Position numbers and translations under genes: made by a program
Shown: piece by piece, positions 41,338 to 50,534 of the stretch
How positions within the stretch are numbered: position 1 is the stretch's first letter
Layout: every line of letters starts with the position of its first letter
The notes under the pieces: model-generated
The model's database searches: none
What the model was told of the DNA's origin: nothing
What the model saw: only the letters and a program-made list of their open reading frames with translations
Assembly: GCA_043747555.1 (NCBI GenBank)
Contig: JAYTOY010000084.1
Coordinates: 1-64,000 of the forward strand
Length of the DNA stretch: 64,000 nucleotides
Reading direction: 5' to 3'
DNA from: JAYWDA01 sp043747555
GTDB taxonomy: Bacteria > Bdellovibrionota > Bdellovibrionia > Bdellovibrionales > Bdellovibrionaceae

Positions 41338-42725
41338 AAAAATATTTGATATTCCTTTTAACATTTGGATGCGCCACTGCCCCTTCGCTGAAATCCGTTC
41401 CGGGGCCAGTTTCAAAAACATCCCAAGTTGCACTGCGACCCATAAAAACAATTGAACTGGAAAATGGACTTAAAGTTTATTTTATCGAAGATCAAACCTT
41501 ACCAAGAGTCAGTTTAGCACTATTAGTAAAAGTAGGATTGCCGCAAGAACCTGTGGATCTTGATGGGTTAAATGCCTTCACCGCTGAATTATTAGAACAG
41601 GGCACGCAAAAAAAGTCGGCGACGGTGCTAGCAGATGAATTCGGTCAAATCGCTACAGAAATGGCTATAGCTCCAGGTGGAGACTTTACATTTCTTTCTG
41701 CGGATTCGTTGGCTAAGGATAAAAACCAGCTCCTAAGTCTTTTTAGTGATGTTGTTTTAAATCCGGCCTTTAAAGAAAATGAAATCGAACGACTCAGATC
41801 AAACGTAAAAGCTCGAGTTATTAAAAAAATTGATAATCCTTCAGGTTACACAGATGATCAGTTTGATAAATTCCTTTTTGGTGATCACCCTTATGCCAAG
41901 GATATTTCTGGCGATTTAAATTCGATTAAAAAATTTACGAAATCGCAAATTACGAAACATTATTTAACATGGTATCGACCAAATAATTGCACTTTAGCCG
42001 TTGTCGGAAGCCTTACGCCTGAATTTGAAGAACAAGTGATTGGCGCATTCAAAGGGTGGAAATCCCGAACCTTAAAGCCTGAACCGCTAAAAGAACTTAG
42101 CCAGGTGAATGGACTTCAATTAAAGCTTTTTAGCAAAGTCGGTTTAAAGCAAACTCAGATTCGGATGGGTCGCTTAGGGGTTGAACGTAAAACTCCAGAT
42201 TTTCTAGCGCTTCGAGCGGCCAATGAAATTCTTGGAGGCGGCATGGCCTCACGATTGATGCAGAAAGTCCGCGATCAGCTGGGTCTGACGTATGGAATTT
42301 CATCCGGGTTTGAATTTAGGAAAGACAAAGGTGCATTTTCAATTTCTACATTCACAAAAAACGAAAGTGCCGGTCAGACTTTGCAAGAGGCTATCAAAGT
42401 GTATGATCAATTTATCGAGCAAGGGATCACCGAAAAAGAGTTAAATGCGGCAAAAGCACAAATGATTGCTCAATTTCCGAGATCTATGGAAACAGCCGAT
42501 CGCTTTGGGTATAATTTACTGCTGCTTGATTTTTACGGAATTCCAACCAGTTATTTGACCGATTTTATTTCAAATGTCGAAAAAATTTCAGTGGATGAAG
42601 TTAACTTAGCCATCAGGAAATACTTAGCGGTTGATCAGTTAAAGATAGTCATTTTCGGAGATGAAAAACAGATTCTTAATCAACTTGAAGCTTTCAAGCC
42701 TGAAGTTATAAAAGTCTTAAAATAA
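41334..42725 (+). CDS. M16-family peptidase, non-catalytic partner lipoprotein
   Basis: The product from ATG 41334 is 463 residues with a lipoprotein signal ending LLTFGCATAPS, so it is probably lipid-anchored. It has the M16 fold but the zinc motif position reads FTAELLEQG, with no HxxEH, and the substrate-binding Arg/Tyr segment RDQLGLTYGISSGF is kept. It therefore supplies the substrate-binding half for the preceding catalytic subunit, with which it is translationally coupled. Confidence 0.87.
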   Translation: MKKYLIFLLTFGCATAPSLKSVPGPVSKTSQVALRPIKTIELENGLKVYFIEDQTLPRVSLALLVKVGLPQEPVDLDGLNAFTAELLEQGTQKKSATVLADEFGQIATEMAIAPGGDFTFLSADSLAKDKNQLLSLFSDVVLNPAFKENEIERLRSNVKARVIKKIDNPSGYTDDQFDKFLFGDHPYAKDISGDLNSIKKFTKSQITKHYLTWYRPNNCTLAVVGSLTPEFEEQVIGAFKGWKSRTLKPEPLKELSQVNGLQLKLFSKVGLKQTQIRMGRLGVERKTPDFLALRAANEILGGGMASRLMQKVRDQLGLTYGISSGFEFRKDKGAFSISTFTKNESAGQTLQEAIKVYDQFIEQGITEKELNAAKAQMIAQFPRSMETADRFGYNLLLLDFYGIPTSYLTDFISNVEKISVDEVNLAIRKYLAVDQLKIVIFGDEKQILNQLEAFKPEVIKVLK

Positions 42726-42730
42726 ATCCT

Positions 42731-42756
42731 TAGCGTCGGTTTAAAGGCCGACGCTA
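42731..42756. terminator. hairpin between convergent M16 and ggt genes, possible terminator
   Basis: TAGCGTCGG and CCGACGCTA form a perfect 9-bp stem with an 8-base loop. It has no T run on either strand and contains the ggt stop codon in its loop. It could stop transcription from both sides with a factor's help. Confidence 0.45.
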
Positions 42757-44453
42757 GCTCCCTCCTCGCGAGGATCTGAAACGCCGTGCAAAATGTTTTT
42801 CTCTTTGGAAATGGCCTGGATGCGGCAGCCCAGATCTTTTTCTTCAATCTGCCAGCCTTTCTTTTTAAGCTCGCTTAAAGTATTTGATGGAAACATCAAA
42901 GGTTCGATTTGCAGTTGATCTGGTTGCCACTGCTGATGATAACGAGTCAACGAAACCGCCTGCCACAAAGGTAACTGATATTCTAAAAAGTTTAAAATTG
43001 TGAGAGCCACACACGTAATAATTCTTGTGCCTGATGGCGTTCCAAGCGCTAGGACTGGCTGCCCATCCGTCATCACAATCGTCGGAGACATACTGCTCAG
43101 AGGCCGCTTCAAGGGGGCCACTAAATTATTTTTACCACCCACAGCGCCGAACAGATTCTGCTCTCCAAGACCTGCAGCAAAGTCATCCATTTCATTATTT
43201 AATATGATGCCCGTGCCTTCGGCGACCAAAGCGGAACCAAAATATCCATTAATGGTTTGTGTGCTGACAATCGCGTTGCCAGCGCTGTCCATGAGTGAAA
43301 AATGTGTGGTTTCAGGAGATTCTTCTTTGCTTTTAAAATCTGCGGCCTTGGCGGCTTTTTCTAAATGGATCTTTGCTCTGGATTCAGCCGCGTAGGCTTT
43401 TGAAGTTAGCTTCTGAACAGGAACATCTACAAAGTCAGGATCACCTAGATATTGAGCGCGATCGACAAATGCTTTTTGCATCGCACTGGCCGTCAAATGA
43501 ATAGATCTTGAGTCTTGGGGGCCCAGCTTTGCGAGCTGGTCTTTTTCTAAAATATTTAGAATTTCAATGACGTGAATGCCGCCCGAGCTGGGGGGAGGTT
43601 GACTGAAAACTTCATACTGGTGAAAAGTCGACTGCACGGGCTCGCGCCATTTTGTTTTATAATTAGCCAAGTCCGTTTCATCAACTATGCCCTGATATTT
43701 GGAAAGTGTACTCGATATTTTTTTTGCGGTGCCGCCTTTATAAAATTCTGAGGGTCCATTTAAAGAAATAAGTCGTAATGTCTGGGCTAAATCCTTTTGA
43801 ATTAAATTTTGTCCTATGGGCAATGCTTCGCCGGCCGCCGTCAGAAAAATTTTCTTCGATGATGGAAATTGGGCCAGTCGATCCTTGCTGTGAACGATCG
43901 CTCGACTCAAAGCCGGATAGACGGGAAAGCCCTTCGCTGCGATTTGAATGGCTGGAGCCATCACTTGTGACAAGGAAAGAAGGCCATATTTTTTTTGAAT
44001 TTCTAGAACGCCGGCAACATGGCCAGGCGTTGCCACGGCTAAAGACCCCGTTAAAGATCTTTCTGGCACAACTTTTCCTAAAGGATCCAAAAACATTTTT
44101 GCCGTGGCTTTGCGCGACGCTGTTTCCCGAAAATCGAGGGAATAAACTTTCTTATCCTTGGCGCTATAAAAAAGAACAAAGCCGCCGCCACCAATTCCTG
44201 TTGAGTGGGGTCGCTCGACGCTGATTGCAAATGACAAGGCGGTAAAAGCATCGAATATATTTCCACCCTTATTTAAAACTTGAACAGCGGCATCGGTTGA
44301 GCGCGGTCCCTGACTGGACACCATATAGTTTTTGCCAAAGCTTTCGTATTGGGCCCGAGATTTTTCTGACGGCAATGTCACCTGCGAATAAGTTTTAGGT
44401 GATGATGTGCAGGAAAAAAATCCCAACATCAAAAGCCAAAAATATTTTTTCAT
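42741..44453 (-). CDS. ggt: gamma-glutamyltranspeptidase lipoprotein
   Basis: The 570-residue proenzyme begins with a lipobox (MLGFFSC), so it is anchored on the periplasmic side. It carries the family blocks STGIGGGGFVLFYS, FRETASRKAT, PPPSSGGIHVIEIL, the autocleavage site ETTHFSLMD (nucleophilic Thr about 380) and GNAIVSTQTINGYFGSALV, then PLSSMSPTIV. The enzyme cleaves glutathione and transfers or hydrolyses gamma-glutamyl groups, giving cysteine and glutamate. Autoproteolysis at Thr yields the large and small subunits. Confidence 0.93.
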   Translation of the reverse strand: MKKYFWLLMLGFFSCTSSPKTYSQVTLPSEKSRAQYESFGKNYMVSSQGPRSTDAAVQVLNKGGNIFDAFTALSFAISVERPHSTGIGGGGFVLFYSAKDKKVYSLDFRETASRKATAKMFLDPLGKVVPERSLTGSLAVATPGHVAGVLEIQKKYGLLSLSQVMAPAIQIAAKGFPVYPALSRAIVHSKDRLAQFPSSKKIFLTAAGEALPIGQNLIQKDLAQTLRLISLNGPSEFYKGGTAKKISSTLSKYQGIVDETDLANYKTKWREPVQSTFHQYEVFSQPPPSSGGIHVIEILNILEKDQLAKLGPQDSRSIHLTASAMQKAFVDRAQYLGDPDFVDVPVQKLTSKAYAAESRAKIHLEKAAKAADFKSKEESPETTHFSLMDSAGNAIVSTQTINGYFGSALVAEGTGIILNNEMDDFAAGLGEQNLFGAVGGKNNLVAPLKRPLSSMSPTIVMTDGQPVLALGTPSGTRIITCVALTILNFLEYQLPLWQAVSLTRYHQQWQPDQLQIEPLMFPSNTLSELKKKGWQIEEKDLGCRIQAISKEKNILHGVSDPREEGASVGL

Positions 44454-44461
44454 GAAAGCCC

Positions 44462-45163
44462 TTATTTTTTTCTGGATTTATAGATCAGATAGAAGCCGCC
44501 GGCCGCTAAAATCAAAGCGAGGCCAATATACAGATTACCCTTGCCGCTCTTTTTTGTGGGAACCGGTGGTTCTCCGTCAAGCATCAAGCTTCCATTGTTA
44601 CTAGCGCCAAACATATCTTCACCGGCGCCGCGCAAAGGTCCGGCATTCATTCGGTTTAATAAATCGGTTGTCGCATTCACTTTTAACGAACTGATCGCAT
44701 CAAAAAACAATTGAGAATATTTTGGATAAAAATTCTTATGCGCGCTGAAAGTGACAAGAATAGCGATCTTGTTTTCTTTTATCGTTGCAACATAACGGGT
44801 GTAATAATTGGGAACTTCACTTCCCATGTGCAGACCATCCAACCAGTCTTGGTTATTAATTTTTGTTTCTTTGGCAGAATAGACAATCTGTGAGGTGCTT
44901 CCCGTTTTCGCTGCAATAGGGCTATTTAAATGAGCTCGGTAAGTGGCGTAACTGTCGGTCGGTCCAACTTCTTTGGCCGTCAGAATGACGATGGCTTCTT
45001 TGGACTCTTCATTTTTGGTGGATCGGCAGACCCACTCGGTCTGTTCTAAGGTGCAGTTCCAAGTGTCCGGCATATTAAACGAGATATAGGCATTCGTAAA
45101 AGTCTTGGCTTGGGCTTGCGAATTAGGAAATAGAGTGAAAAAAACAATTAAAAGGTGCAGCAT
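44462..45163 (-). CDS. exported protein with C-terminal membrane anchor
   Basis: ATG 45163, with GAGG upstream, gives 233 residues: a signal peptide (MLHLLIVFFTLFPNSQAQA), a soluble domain with a cysteine pair (WNCTLEQTEWVCRS), and a C-terminal helix (LYIGLALILAAGGFYLIY) followed by SRKK, like a sorting tail or tail anchor. A proline/glycine linker precedes the helix. Function unknown. It is divergent from the LysR gene, and the shared region holds a palindrome, so LysR may regulate it. It sits 9 bases before ggt on the same strand. Confidence 0.7.
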   Translation of the reverse strand: MLHLLIVFFTLFPNSQAQAKTFTNAYISFNMPDTWNCTLEQTEWVCRSTKNEESKEAIVILTAKEVGPTDSYATYRAHLNSPIAAKTGSTSQIVYSAKETKINNQDWLDGLHMGSEVPNYYTRYVATIKENKIAILVTFSAHKNFYPKYSQLFFDAISSLKVNATTDLLNRMNAGPLRGAGEDMFGASNNGSLMLDGEPPVPTKKSGKGNLYIGLALILAAGGFYLIYKSRKK

Positions 45164-45175
45164 AAGTCGTCCTCG

Positions 45176-45197
45176 AAGGTTTAATACCTTTAAAGTA
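45176..45197. promoter_or_regulatory. palindromic site in the LysR divergent promoter region
   Basis: AAGGT-TTAAT-ACCTT (45176-45190) overlaps a second palindrome-like stretch (ATACCTTTAAAGTAT). It lies about 40-60 bases upstream of the LysR start and just upstream of the divergent exported protein, where LysR proteins commonly bind. Confidence 0.4.
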
Positions 45198-45237
45198 TAG
45201 TCAGAAAAGAGGATGAGTTCCAAGGAGGATTCTTCGG

Positions 45238-46146
45238 ATGTTGAACTTTCACCAGCTAACTACGTTCGTCACAGTGATCAGTGAAGGCAGTATGACAGCC
45301 GCGGCGGATAAGCTTTTTCTTACTCAGCCAGCCGTCAGCCAGCAAATTCGTAATCTAGAAGAAGAGCTTGGGGTCGAGTTGTTAGTGCGTGGGGTCCGCC
45401 AGATTAAGCCTTCGCCCCAGGGCGAAATTCTTTATGAACATGCCCGAAAAATTTTACAACAAGTTCAAACGGCGGAAGTGGCTATTAAGTCCATCGGCGC
45501 CGAACTTAAGGGTGTTATTAAAATTGGCACCTTAAGCTCTATAGGCCTTCATTTAATGAGTCCCATCATAGGACGACTGATGAGGCACAATCCAGATCTG
45601 CAGGTACGGGTCGATTATAACCATGGCGATGAGCTTTTTAAAAATTTTAAAAAAGGTGGCTTAGATATTTTGATTTTACCAGATTCAAAATTAGAATTTG
45701 ATTTAGAGATGGACCCTGCCATCGAAGAAAAGTTTCTGACAAAAGAAGAGATGTGGCTGGTCGGATCAGGAAAAGATACAGAAATGCCATCCCAGATTTC
45801 GATCGCTAAGTTAAGCGATCATCCGTTTGTTAATTTTGTAGAAGAGTACCCAGGTTTTAATAAACTTTTAAGCGAGAAAATGCAGGAATTTAGAATTCAA
45901 GCTCATTCTATTTTTGAATCTTCAAATGTAGGAACTTTAAAGCGTGTGATAGAAACCGGTTTAGGTTGGGGTTTTCTACCGGCTCACTCTATTCGAAAAC
46001 AAGTTCGATCTGGGCGAATGGTCAGAGTGCACCTAAGTGATTTTCAATACGAAGTGAATATGATGTTTTATTTTAAGAAAAGCTCAGCGATTCGACCTTT
46101 AATTGAAACTTTTTATCAGGCCATTGCCCAGCAGGACAAGGCCTAA
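45238..46146 (+). CDS. LysR-family transcriptional regulator
   Basis: The 302-residue protein has the N-terminal winged helix (FHQLTTFVTVISEGSMTAAA, LTQPAVSQQIRNLEEELG) and a C-terminal periplasmic-binding-like effector domain from about 90. It forms tetramers and controls a neighbouring target when its ligand binds. ATG 45238 has AAGGAGG 11 bases upstream. The divergent membrane-anchored protein is the likeliest target; the effector cannot be read from sequence. Confidence 0.92.
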   Translation: MLNFHQLTTFVTVISEGSMTAAADKLFLTQPAVSQQIRNLEEELGVELLVRGVRQIKPSPQGEILYEHARKILQQVQTAEVAIKSIGAELKGVIKIGTLSSIGLHLMSPIIGRLMRHNPDLQVRVDYNHGDELFKNFKKGGLDILILPDSKLEFDLEMDPAIEEKFLTKEEMWLVGSGKDTEMPSQISIAKLSDHPFVNFVEEYPGFNKLLSEKMQEFRIQAHSIFESSNVGTLKRVIETGLGWGFLPAHSIRKQVRSGRMVRVHLSDFQYEVNMMFYFKKSSAIRPLIETFYQAIAQQDKA

Positions 46147-46160
46147 CAGCTATCTAAGAA

Positions 46161-46850
46161 TTACTTTCCCAGTCCTAAATGATCTAACCAAGTTGTCAGT
46201 TTTTCTTGGTTTTGGGGATCGATCCCTATAAACGAAAAACGATACTGGCCACTCTGGTTCTTAATGGGCTGACATCTAAAAACGATACTGTCTTTGCCTG
46301 TGGGAGCGGTGATAAAAATATCAACGCTGCCTTTCAATAAATCCTCAGGAATGGCGTGCTCTAATAAGACTCCACCTAAAGAAATATCTCTTGTGTAAGT
46401 GATAAAGGCTCGTTCACGATTTGTAATGATTGTTCGTAAGCGCCCCTTAATTCGTGGATGTATGCGCTCATTACGAGATTTTTCCGTTGGGGGTGCTGTT
46501 TTAGCAGCCTCATCCGTCTTTTTTGTTGGAGCCGCTTCTTTGACAGGCTTGGTCTCTACAGCATAGTCGACAATAAAAAAATCATCATCGTCTTTTTTAT
46601 CGGCTAAAGTGGACTTCATTTCCGGTGGAATGGGCGGTGGTTGCGGCAGAGGCGGCGGAACTTGAGCTTGCGAAAGAAGATCTTTGGCCTCTTGGGATCC
46701 GGCTGCAGAGATCCACTCCTTCATGCCGGCTTTCCAAATGAGCCAATTCGATAAGTTAGTGTCTTCCAGCAGCTTCTTCTTGAATTCCTCAACAGTGAGG
46801 TTCTGGTGCTGGACCTTCGTAGGATTGTGAAACGCGAAAAATAGGTTCAT
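46161..46850 (-). CDS. PilZ-domain protein with GYF-like N-terminal segment
   Basis: The 229-residue protein has an N-terminal segment with tryptophans (LSNWLIWKAGMKEWISA) resembling the GYF_2 type found in envelope-linked proteins, a proline run (PPPLPQPPPIPP, about 68-79), an acidic linker, and a C-terminal PilZ domain (about 130-225) with HPRIKGRLR and DISLGGVLLE, the c-di-GMP-binding pattern. No membrane segment. It lies beside the motor operon and, in Myxococcus, a GYF domain also occurs in the Glt machine, so a role in c-di-GMP control of that machine is possible. Confidence 0.7.
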   Translation of the reverse strand: MNLFFAFHNPTKVQHQNLTVEEFKKKLLEDTNLSNWLIWKAGMKEWISAAGSQEAKDLLSQAQVPPPLPQPPPIPPEMKSTLADKKDDDDFFIVDYAVETKPVKEAAPTKKTDEAAKTAPPTEKSRNERIHPRIKGRLRTIITNRERAFITYTRDISLGGVLLEHAIPEDLLKGSVDIFITAPTGKDSIVFRCQPIKNQSGQYRFSFIGIDPQNQEKLTTWLDHLGLGK

Positions 46851-46976
46851 TCCCTATTCTTGATGAGACTAAAAAATAATTCAATACATTTTACTGACTT
46901 TAGTCTGGTTAAAGTTGAATTAAAGTTTCCTCTGCATTTAAAAACTTGTCAGAATGTTCGCATAGGGACCAACCAC

Positions 46977-47735
46977 ATGAACAAAAATCTATTTTCTTTT
47001 AAAATTGTGTTTGTCATATTAAGTATTTGGACGGCATCGGTTGTCGCAAAAGCAGAGGCTCCGCCGGCTTCCACGGAAATTGAAGTCGATCCTGCGACCT
47101 CTGTTCCCAAACGAAGCTCTCTGGATCATTCTCTGAAGCCTGGTAACAGCGACGAAATCAGCAGTCTGTTTGACAACGTTGTCGCTGTGCAGAGAAAAGC
47201 AAAAGTGAAATCAGGAAAATTTTTATTTAACCCCTACTTTTCTTACGATTTTTCGGATGCACCGTTAACGATGTACGGCATCAATTTGAATTTTGGTTAT
47301 GCGATCGGTGAATTCTGGGAAGTTTATCTAAATTACACTCCTTACTATGTGAACCAAGAGCGAGCCATCGCTGCCAAGGTCAGAGACCTTGGTCCATTGC
47401 AGAGCACGGGAAAAACTGCGGAAGTGACTTTGGAAAAAGCCACAACTTCCTACGGAGTTGAAGTGAACTGGGTACCGATCTACGGCAAGGACTCTTGGGG
47501 ACCCTACGGAATTATTCGGAGCGATACTTTTCTTAACATGGGTCTCAGTTTGGTCAAGCAGGATACAGGTAACGGTCTTAAATATAAAATGGCTATCGGG
47601 AAAACATTTTTTCTAGGAGATTACTTTAATCTGAGATTTAATGCCGGGGCTGCTTATGTTGAGCGCCGAGCGTTAGGAGTAATTACAGGCACTACGATAG
47701 GACTTCTTGAAGCGGGCGTTGTTTACTACTTTTAA
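46977..47735 (+). CDS. outer-membrane beta-barrel protein of the Agl/Glt-like cluster
   Basis: ATG 46977 gives a signal peptide (NKNLFSFKIVFVILSIWTAS, then AKA) and 252 residues. The mature part after about 70 shows alternating beta strands (KFLFNPYFSYDF, MYGINLNFGYAIGEFWEVYL) ending in a terminal strand with a final aromatic (LLEAGVVYYF), the C-terminal signature for outer-membrane insertion. It is the first gene of the cluster with the TolQ/TolR-like motor and is similar to barrels found with the myxobacterial Glt machine. Confidence 0.75.
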   Translation: MNKNLFSFKIVFVILSIWTASVVAKAEAPPASTEIEVDPATSVPKRSSLDHSLKPGNSDEISSLFDNVVAVQRKAKVKSGKFLFNPYFSYDFSDAPLTMYGINLNFGYAIGEFWEVYLNYTPYYVNQERAIAAKVRDLGPLQSTGKTAEVTLEKATTSYGVEVNWVPIYGKDSWGPYGIIRSDTFLNMGLSLVKQDTGNGLKYKMAIGKTFFLGDYFNLRFNAGAAYVERRALGVITGTTIGLLEAGVVYYF

Positions 47736-47786
47736 ATCAATTAATTTTTTTACATCACTTTAATAAAGGCCAACGGGGGAATCAAA

Positions 47787-48419
47787 ATGGATCTAATTTC
47801 TAAGTTTTTATCTGAGGGTGGTTTTACATCCTATTTTATCGTAGCAGCGGGCCTCAGCCTTTTATTTTTGGCGTGGGATCGACTGTCATTTTTATACTTT
47901 AAAATTAAGCCAGCGTCAGAGGCGACTATCAACTCGATGGGCCAGCATGTTTTAAAGGGTGATTATACAACGGCCTTACAAATGTGTAATACATCTCCCA
48001 ATGTGCCCGAAATGGAAGTCGTCAAGGCCGGCTTGCTAGCGGTTGAAAGCGGACGAGAAGCGATGAAGTCTTCATTGGGTGCAGCTGTCGTGGATATCTC
48101 ACGAAGATGTGAGCGTCGCATGCAAATTATTTCGCTCATTGCCAGTGTTGCCACTTTGTTGGGATTACTTGGAACGATCTCTGGTTTGATCAAAACATTT
48201 GCTGCGATTGCGGGTGAAGATCCTTCGAAAAAAGCAGAGCTTTTGGGCCGCGGGATTGCTGAGGCCATGACAGCGACGGCTGCGGGTCTGGTGGTTGGTA
48301 TCACGGCGATGGTAGTTTACACTCTTTGCGTTTCTAAAATTGACGACATTATCGGCCAAGCTAAAAAAATTGGTTTTAATTTCATCACTTTAATTGAACA
48401 GTCTGAAAGAGAAAAATAA
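47787..48419 (+). CDS. MotA/TolQ/ExbB (AglR-like) proton channel subunit
   Basis: The 210-residue inner-membrane protein has three helices: about 10-32, and the pair at about 110-135 and 155-180. The TolQ signature is present in IASVATLLGLLGTISGLIKTF and the later EAMTATAAGLVVGITAMV. With the two TolR/ExbD-like proteins encoded next it forms a proton-driven motor in the inner membrane. The gene order (one TolQ-like, two TolR-like) equals aglR-aglQ-aglS of Myxococcus, which powers gliding. Confidence 0.88.
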   Translation: MDLISKFLSEGGFTSYFIVAAGLSLLFLAWDRLSFLYFKIKPASEATINSMGQHVLKGDYTTALQMCNTSPNVPEMEVVKAGLLAVESGREAMKSSLGAAVVDISRRCERRMQIISLIASVATLLGLLGTISGLIKTFAAIAGEDPSKKAELLGRGIAEAMTATAAGLVVGITAMVVYTLCVSKIDDIIGQAKKIGFNFITLIEQSEREK

Positions 48420-48925
48420 TGTTTGAGGATTTTGATTCCGTCTCTCACAAGGCTCATATCCCTGAGCCTGAATTGGTTCCGATCCTGGATGCACTGACGT
48501 CAGTGATTTTCTTTTTACTGTTGTCGACCACATTCATCGAGCTGACAAAGATCACCGTTCCGCCCTCGCAAACCAGCGTCGTGACTGATTCTCAGTCACC
48601 TCCACCGACAAGTCCCAAGCTTTATATTAAGGTGGACGGCGAGAAAAAATTAGAAATGAAATTGAAATGGGCAGGGAAAAATCCTGACCAAATCAAAAAA
48701 TCTGTCCCCAGAGCCCTCGAAAATGCCCGTTCCAGGGAAATTGAATCGATGGCATATGACATTGTGAAAGAATTCAAAATTAAATTTCCAGAAGAAAAAT
48801 CGATTCAAATGATTTTTTCAGATTCGGCGACCTACCAAGAGCTTATATCGGTGATGGACGGTGTGCGGGTTGAAATTCAAGATATTGTTCTTTTATCTCC
48901 GGAAGATATGAAGGTGGGCGAATGA
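48419..48925 (+). CDS. ExbD/TolR-like (AglQ/AglS) motor subunit 1
   Basis: The 168-residue protein has a short cytoplasmic tail, one helix with the proton-carrying aspartate Asp24 (VPILDALTSVIFFLLLSTTF), and a periplasmic domain of about 110 residues including a proline-rich linker. Its start overlaps the TolQ-like stop by one base and its end overlaps the next subunit by 4 bases, so the three are made together. Confidence 0.86.
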   Translation: MFEDFDSVSHKAHIPEPELVPILDALTSVIFFLLLSTTFIELTKITVPPSQTSVVTDSQSPPPTSPKLYIKVDGEKKLEMKLKWAGKNPDQIKKSVPRALENARSREIESMAYDIVKEFKIKFPEEKSIQMIFSDSATYQELISVMDGVRVEIQDIVLLSPEDMKVGE

Positions 48926-49413
48926 GCTTCGAATTCAGTGAAGTAAAAAGAAAACGCCCAGTCGCATTGCAATTAACCACGATGATTGATGTGTTTACTC
49001 TCATCATTATTTTTTTGATGATGTCGACCGTTTTGGGTGGCGTTGCTATCGTTATTCCCAAAGATATGAAAACAGCCAAGAGTGTCAGTAAAGAGGCTAT
49101 GGAAACAGCGCCACAAGTCGTTATCTCTCACGATAAGGTTTTGATACCAACGCTTAAAACTGAATATCCCTTAAGTTTTTTTCTAAATCAGAATCCAAAT
49201 GATCTAGCTCAGTTGAAAGCGCTTGTTGGAAATTATATTAAAAACGCGGCCAATGAGAGTAAAAATTCTGTCGTAAACATCAATGTCGTTGCAGATGCCG
49301 CGACTCCTTATAAGACCGTTTTTAATGTTGTGAAAGTCTTAAGGCTGAGTGGCTTTCAGTCGATTCTTTTTATTGCCGAAGGTGATACAAACATAGGGGC
49401 GCCTGCCAAATGA
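48922..49413 (+). CDS. ExbD/TolR-like (AglQ/AglS) motor subunit 2
   Basis: The 163-residue protein has the basic tail, one helix with Asp23 (TTMIDVFTLIIIFLMMST) and a periplasmic domain. A second, non-identical TolR-like subunit after the first is characteristic of Agl-type motors and allows an asymmetric stator. It overlaps the following TPR gene by 4 bases. Confidence 0.86.
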   Translation: MSFEFSEVKRKRPVALQLTTMIDVFTLIIIFLMMSTVLGGVAIVIPKDMKTAKSVSKEAMETAPQVVISHDKVLIPTLKTEYPLSFFLNQNPNDLAQLKALVGNYIKNAANESKNSVVNINVVADAATPYKTVFNVVKVLRLSGFQSILFIAEGDTNIGAPAK

Positions 49414-50534
49414 AAAAATGGATCCTTATCATCTTACTGTTTTGTGTAACAGCCGAAGCCAGTTTAGTATCGCAATTGCGAGATTTTGAAACAGCTGGCG
49501 ATGATATGGGAATGCGCGTTCTTATTCGCAAAAATTTTAAAAAGAAATTAAATATTACTGAGTGGTCGCAGATTCGTGGAATTTTAAGCCGTCGGCCGAA
49601 TGTTGGTTTTGATGTCGTCAGGGCTTGGGATAATCAAGCCACGCTGAAAGGATCGCCGTTAGAAAAAGATGCCTTAAAAGTTTTTAAAGCGTTAGAGCGA
49701 GCCGATAACTTTGCGTTGAATGAGCAATTTGAAGAAGCGTTTACGGTCTACCAGCAAGTCGCTTCTTATATTAAGAAATCAAACGGTGGGCGTATCACGC
49801 GCTCGTTAAACCAATTGTATTTAAATGTAATCCATCAAATGGGTCGAACCCTTTATGCAACAAAACGGTTTAATGATGCCTTAGAAGTTTATTCTTGGAT
49901 TCCCCCCGTATATGCTCAGACAAGGCAAATCATGTTTGAAAAAATGTGGGCCGCCTTTCGAGCTGGAAAATATGACATCGCTTTGGGCGCGATTGCTTCT
50001 CAGCAGTCTGAATTTTTTTCGCGGTACTTGGATCCTGAGAGTTACTTAATTAAGATCTATATTTTAAAACGCCTCTGCCGCGAAAAAGAATTAAAAGCTA
50101 CAGTCGATGCTATTCGATACTACATGAAAGAGCTTAAAACAGGCACATTCACATACATTGATTGGGCGCGAGGAGATTTAACTCGCATGTCGCTAGCAAA
50201 ACTTTTGGCGGATGATGAAAAGAACATCAAACAGATCCGTATTGATATCGTCAATTTCAGCGAACGAACCGACGAAAAAAAGAAAATTCAGGCCTATCTT
50301 CAAAAGAAATTTTTGGAAGAAAAAACTCGCATTGAGCTTCAGCTTGAAAAAGTTTTGGGTTATTCAGCTATCGCTGTTACGCAAGAGCAAAAGCTTTTAA
50401 GTCAGGTAAAAAGTCTTCCCGAATCTTCTGTCTTAGAATCTCAAGGGTTTGAACTTTGGCCGGCAAGCACAGGCGAAGAGTGGACCGATGAAATCGGCAG
50501 CCATGTTTTTATTGGAGAGTCGCAATGTCATTGA
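49410..50534 (+). CDS. periplasmic TPR-like protein of the motor cluster
   Basis: The 374-residue precursor starts with a signal peptide (MKKWILIILLFCVTAEA). The mature part is almost wholly helical with pairs resembling tetratricopeptide repeats (for example DALEVYSWIPPVYAQTRQIM and MWAAFRAGKYDIALGAIASQ). It overlaps both neighbours, and probably bridges the inner-membrane motor to other envelope parts in the role played by helical-repeat Glt proteins in Myxococcus. Confidence 0.72.
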   Translation: MKKWILIILLFCVTAEASLVSQLRDFETAGDDMGMRVLIRKNFKKKLNITEWSQIRGILSRRPNVGFDVVRAWDNQATLKGSPLEKDALKVFKALERADNFALNEQFEEAFTVYQQVASYIKKSNGGRITRSLNQLYLNVIHQMGRTLYATKRFNDALEVYSWIPPVYAQTRQIMFEKMWAAFRAGKYDIALGAIASQQSEFFSRYLDPESYLIKIYILKRLCREKELKATVDAIRYYMKELKTGTFTYIDWARGDLTRMSLAKLLADDEKNIKQIRIDIVNFSERTDEKKKIQAYLQKKFLEEKTRIELQLEKVLGYSAIAVTQEQKLLSQVKSLPESSVLESQGFELWPASTGEEWTDEIGSHVFIGESQCH

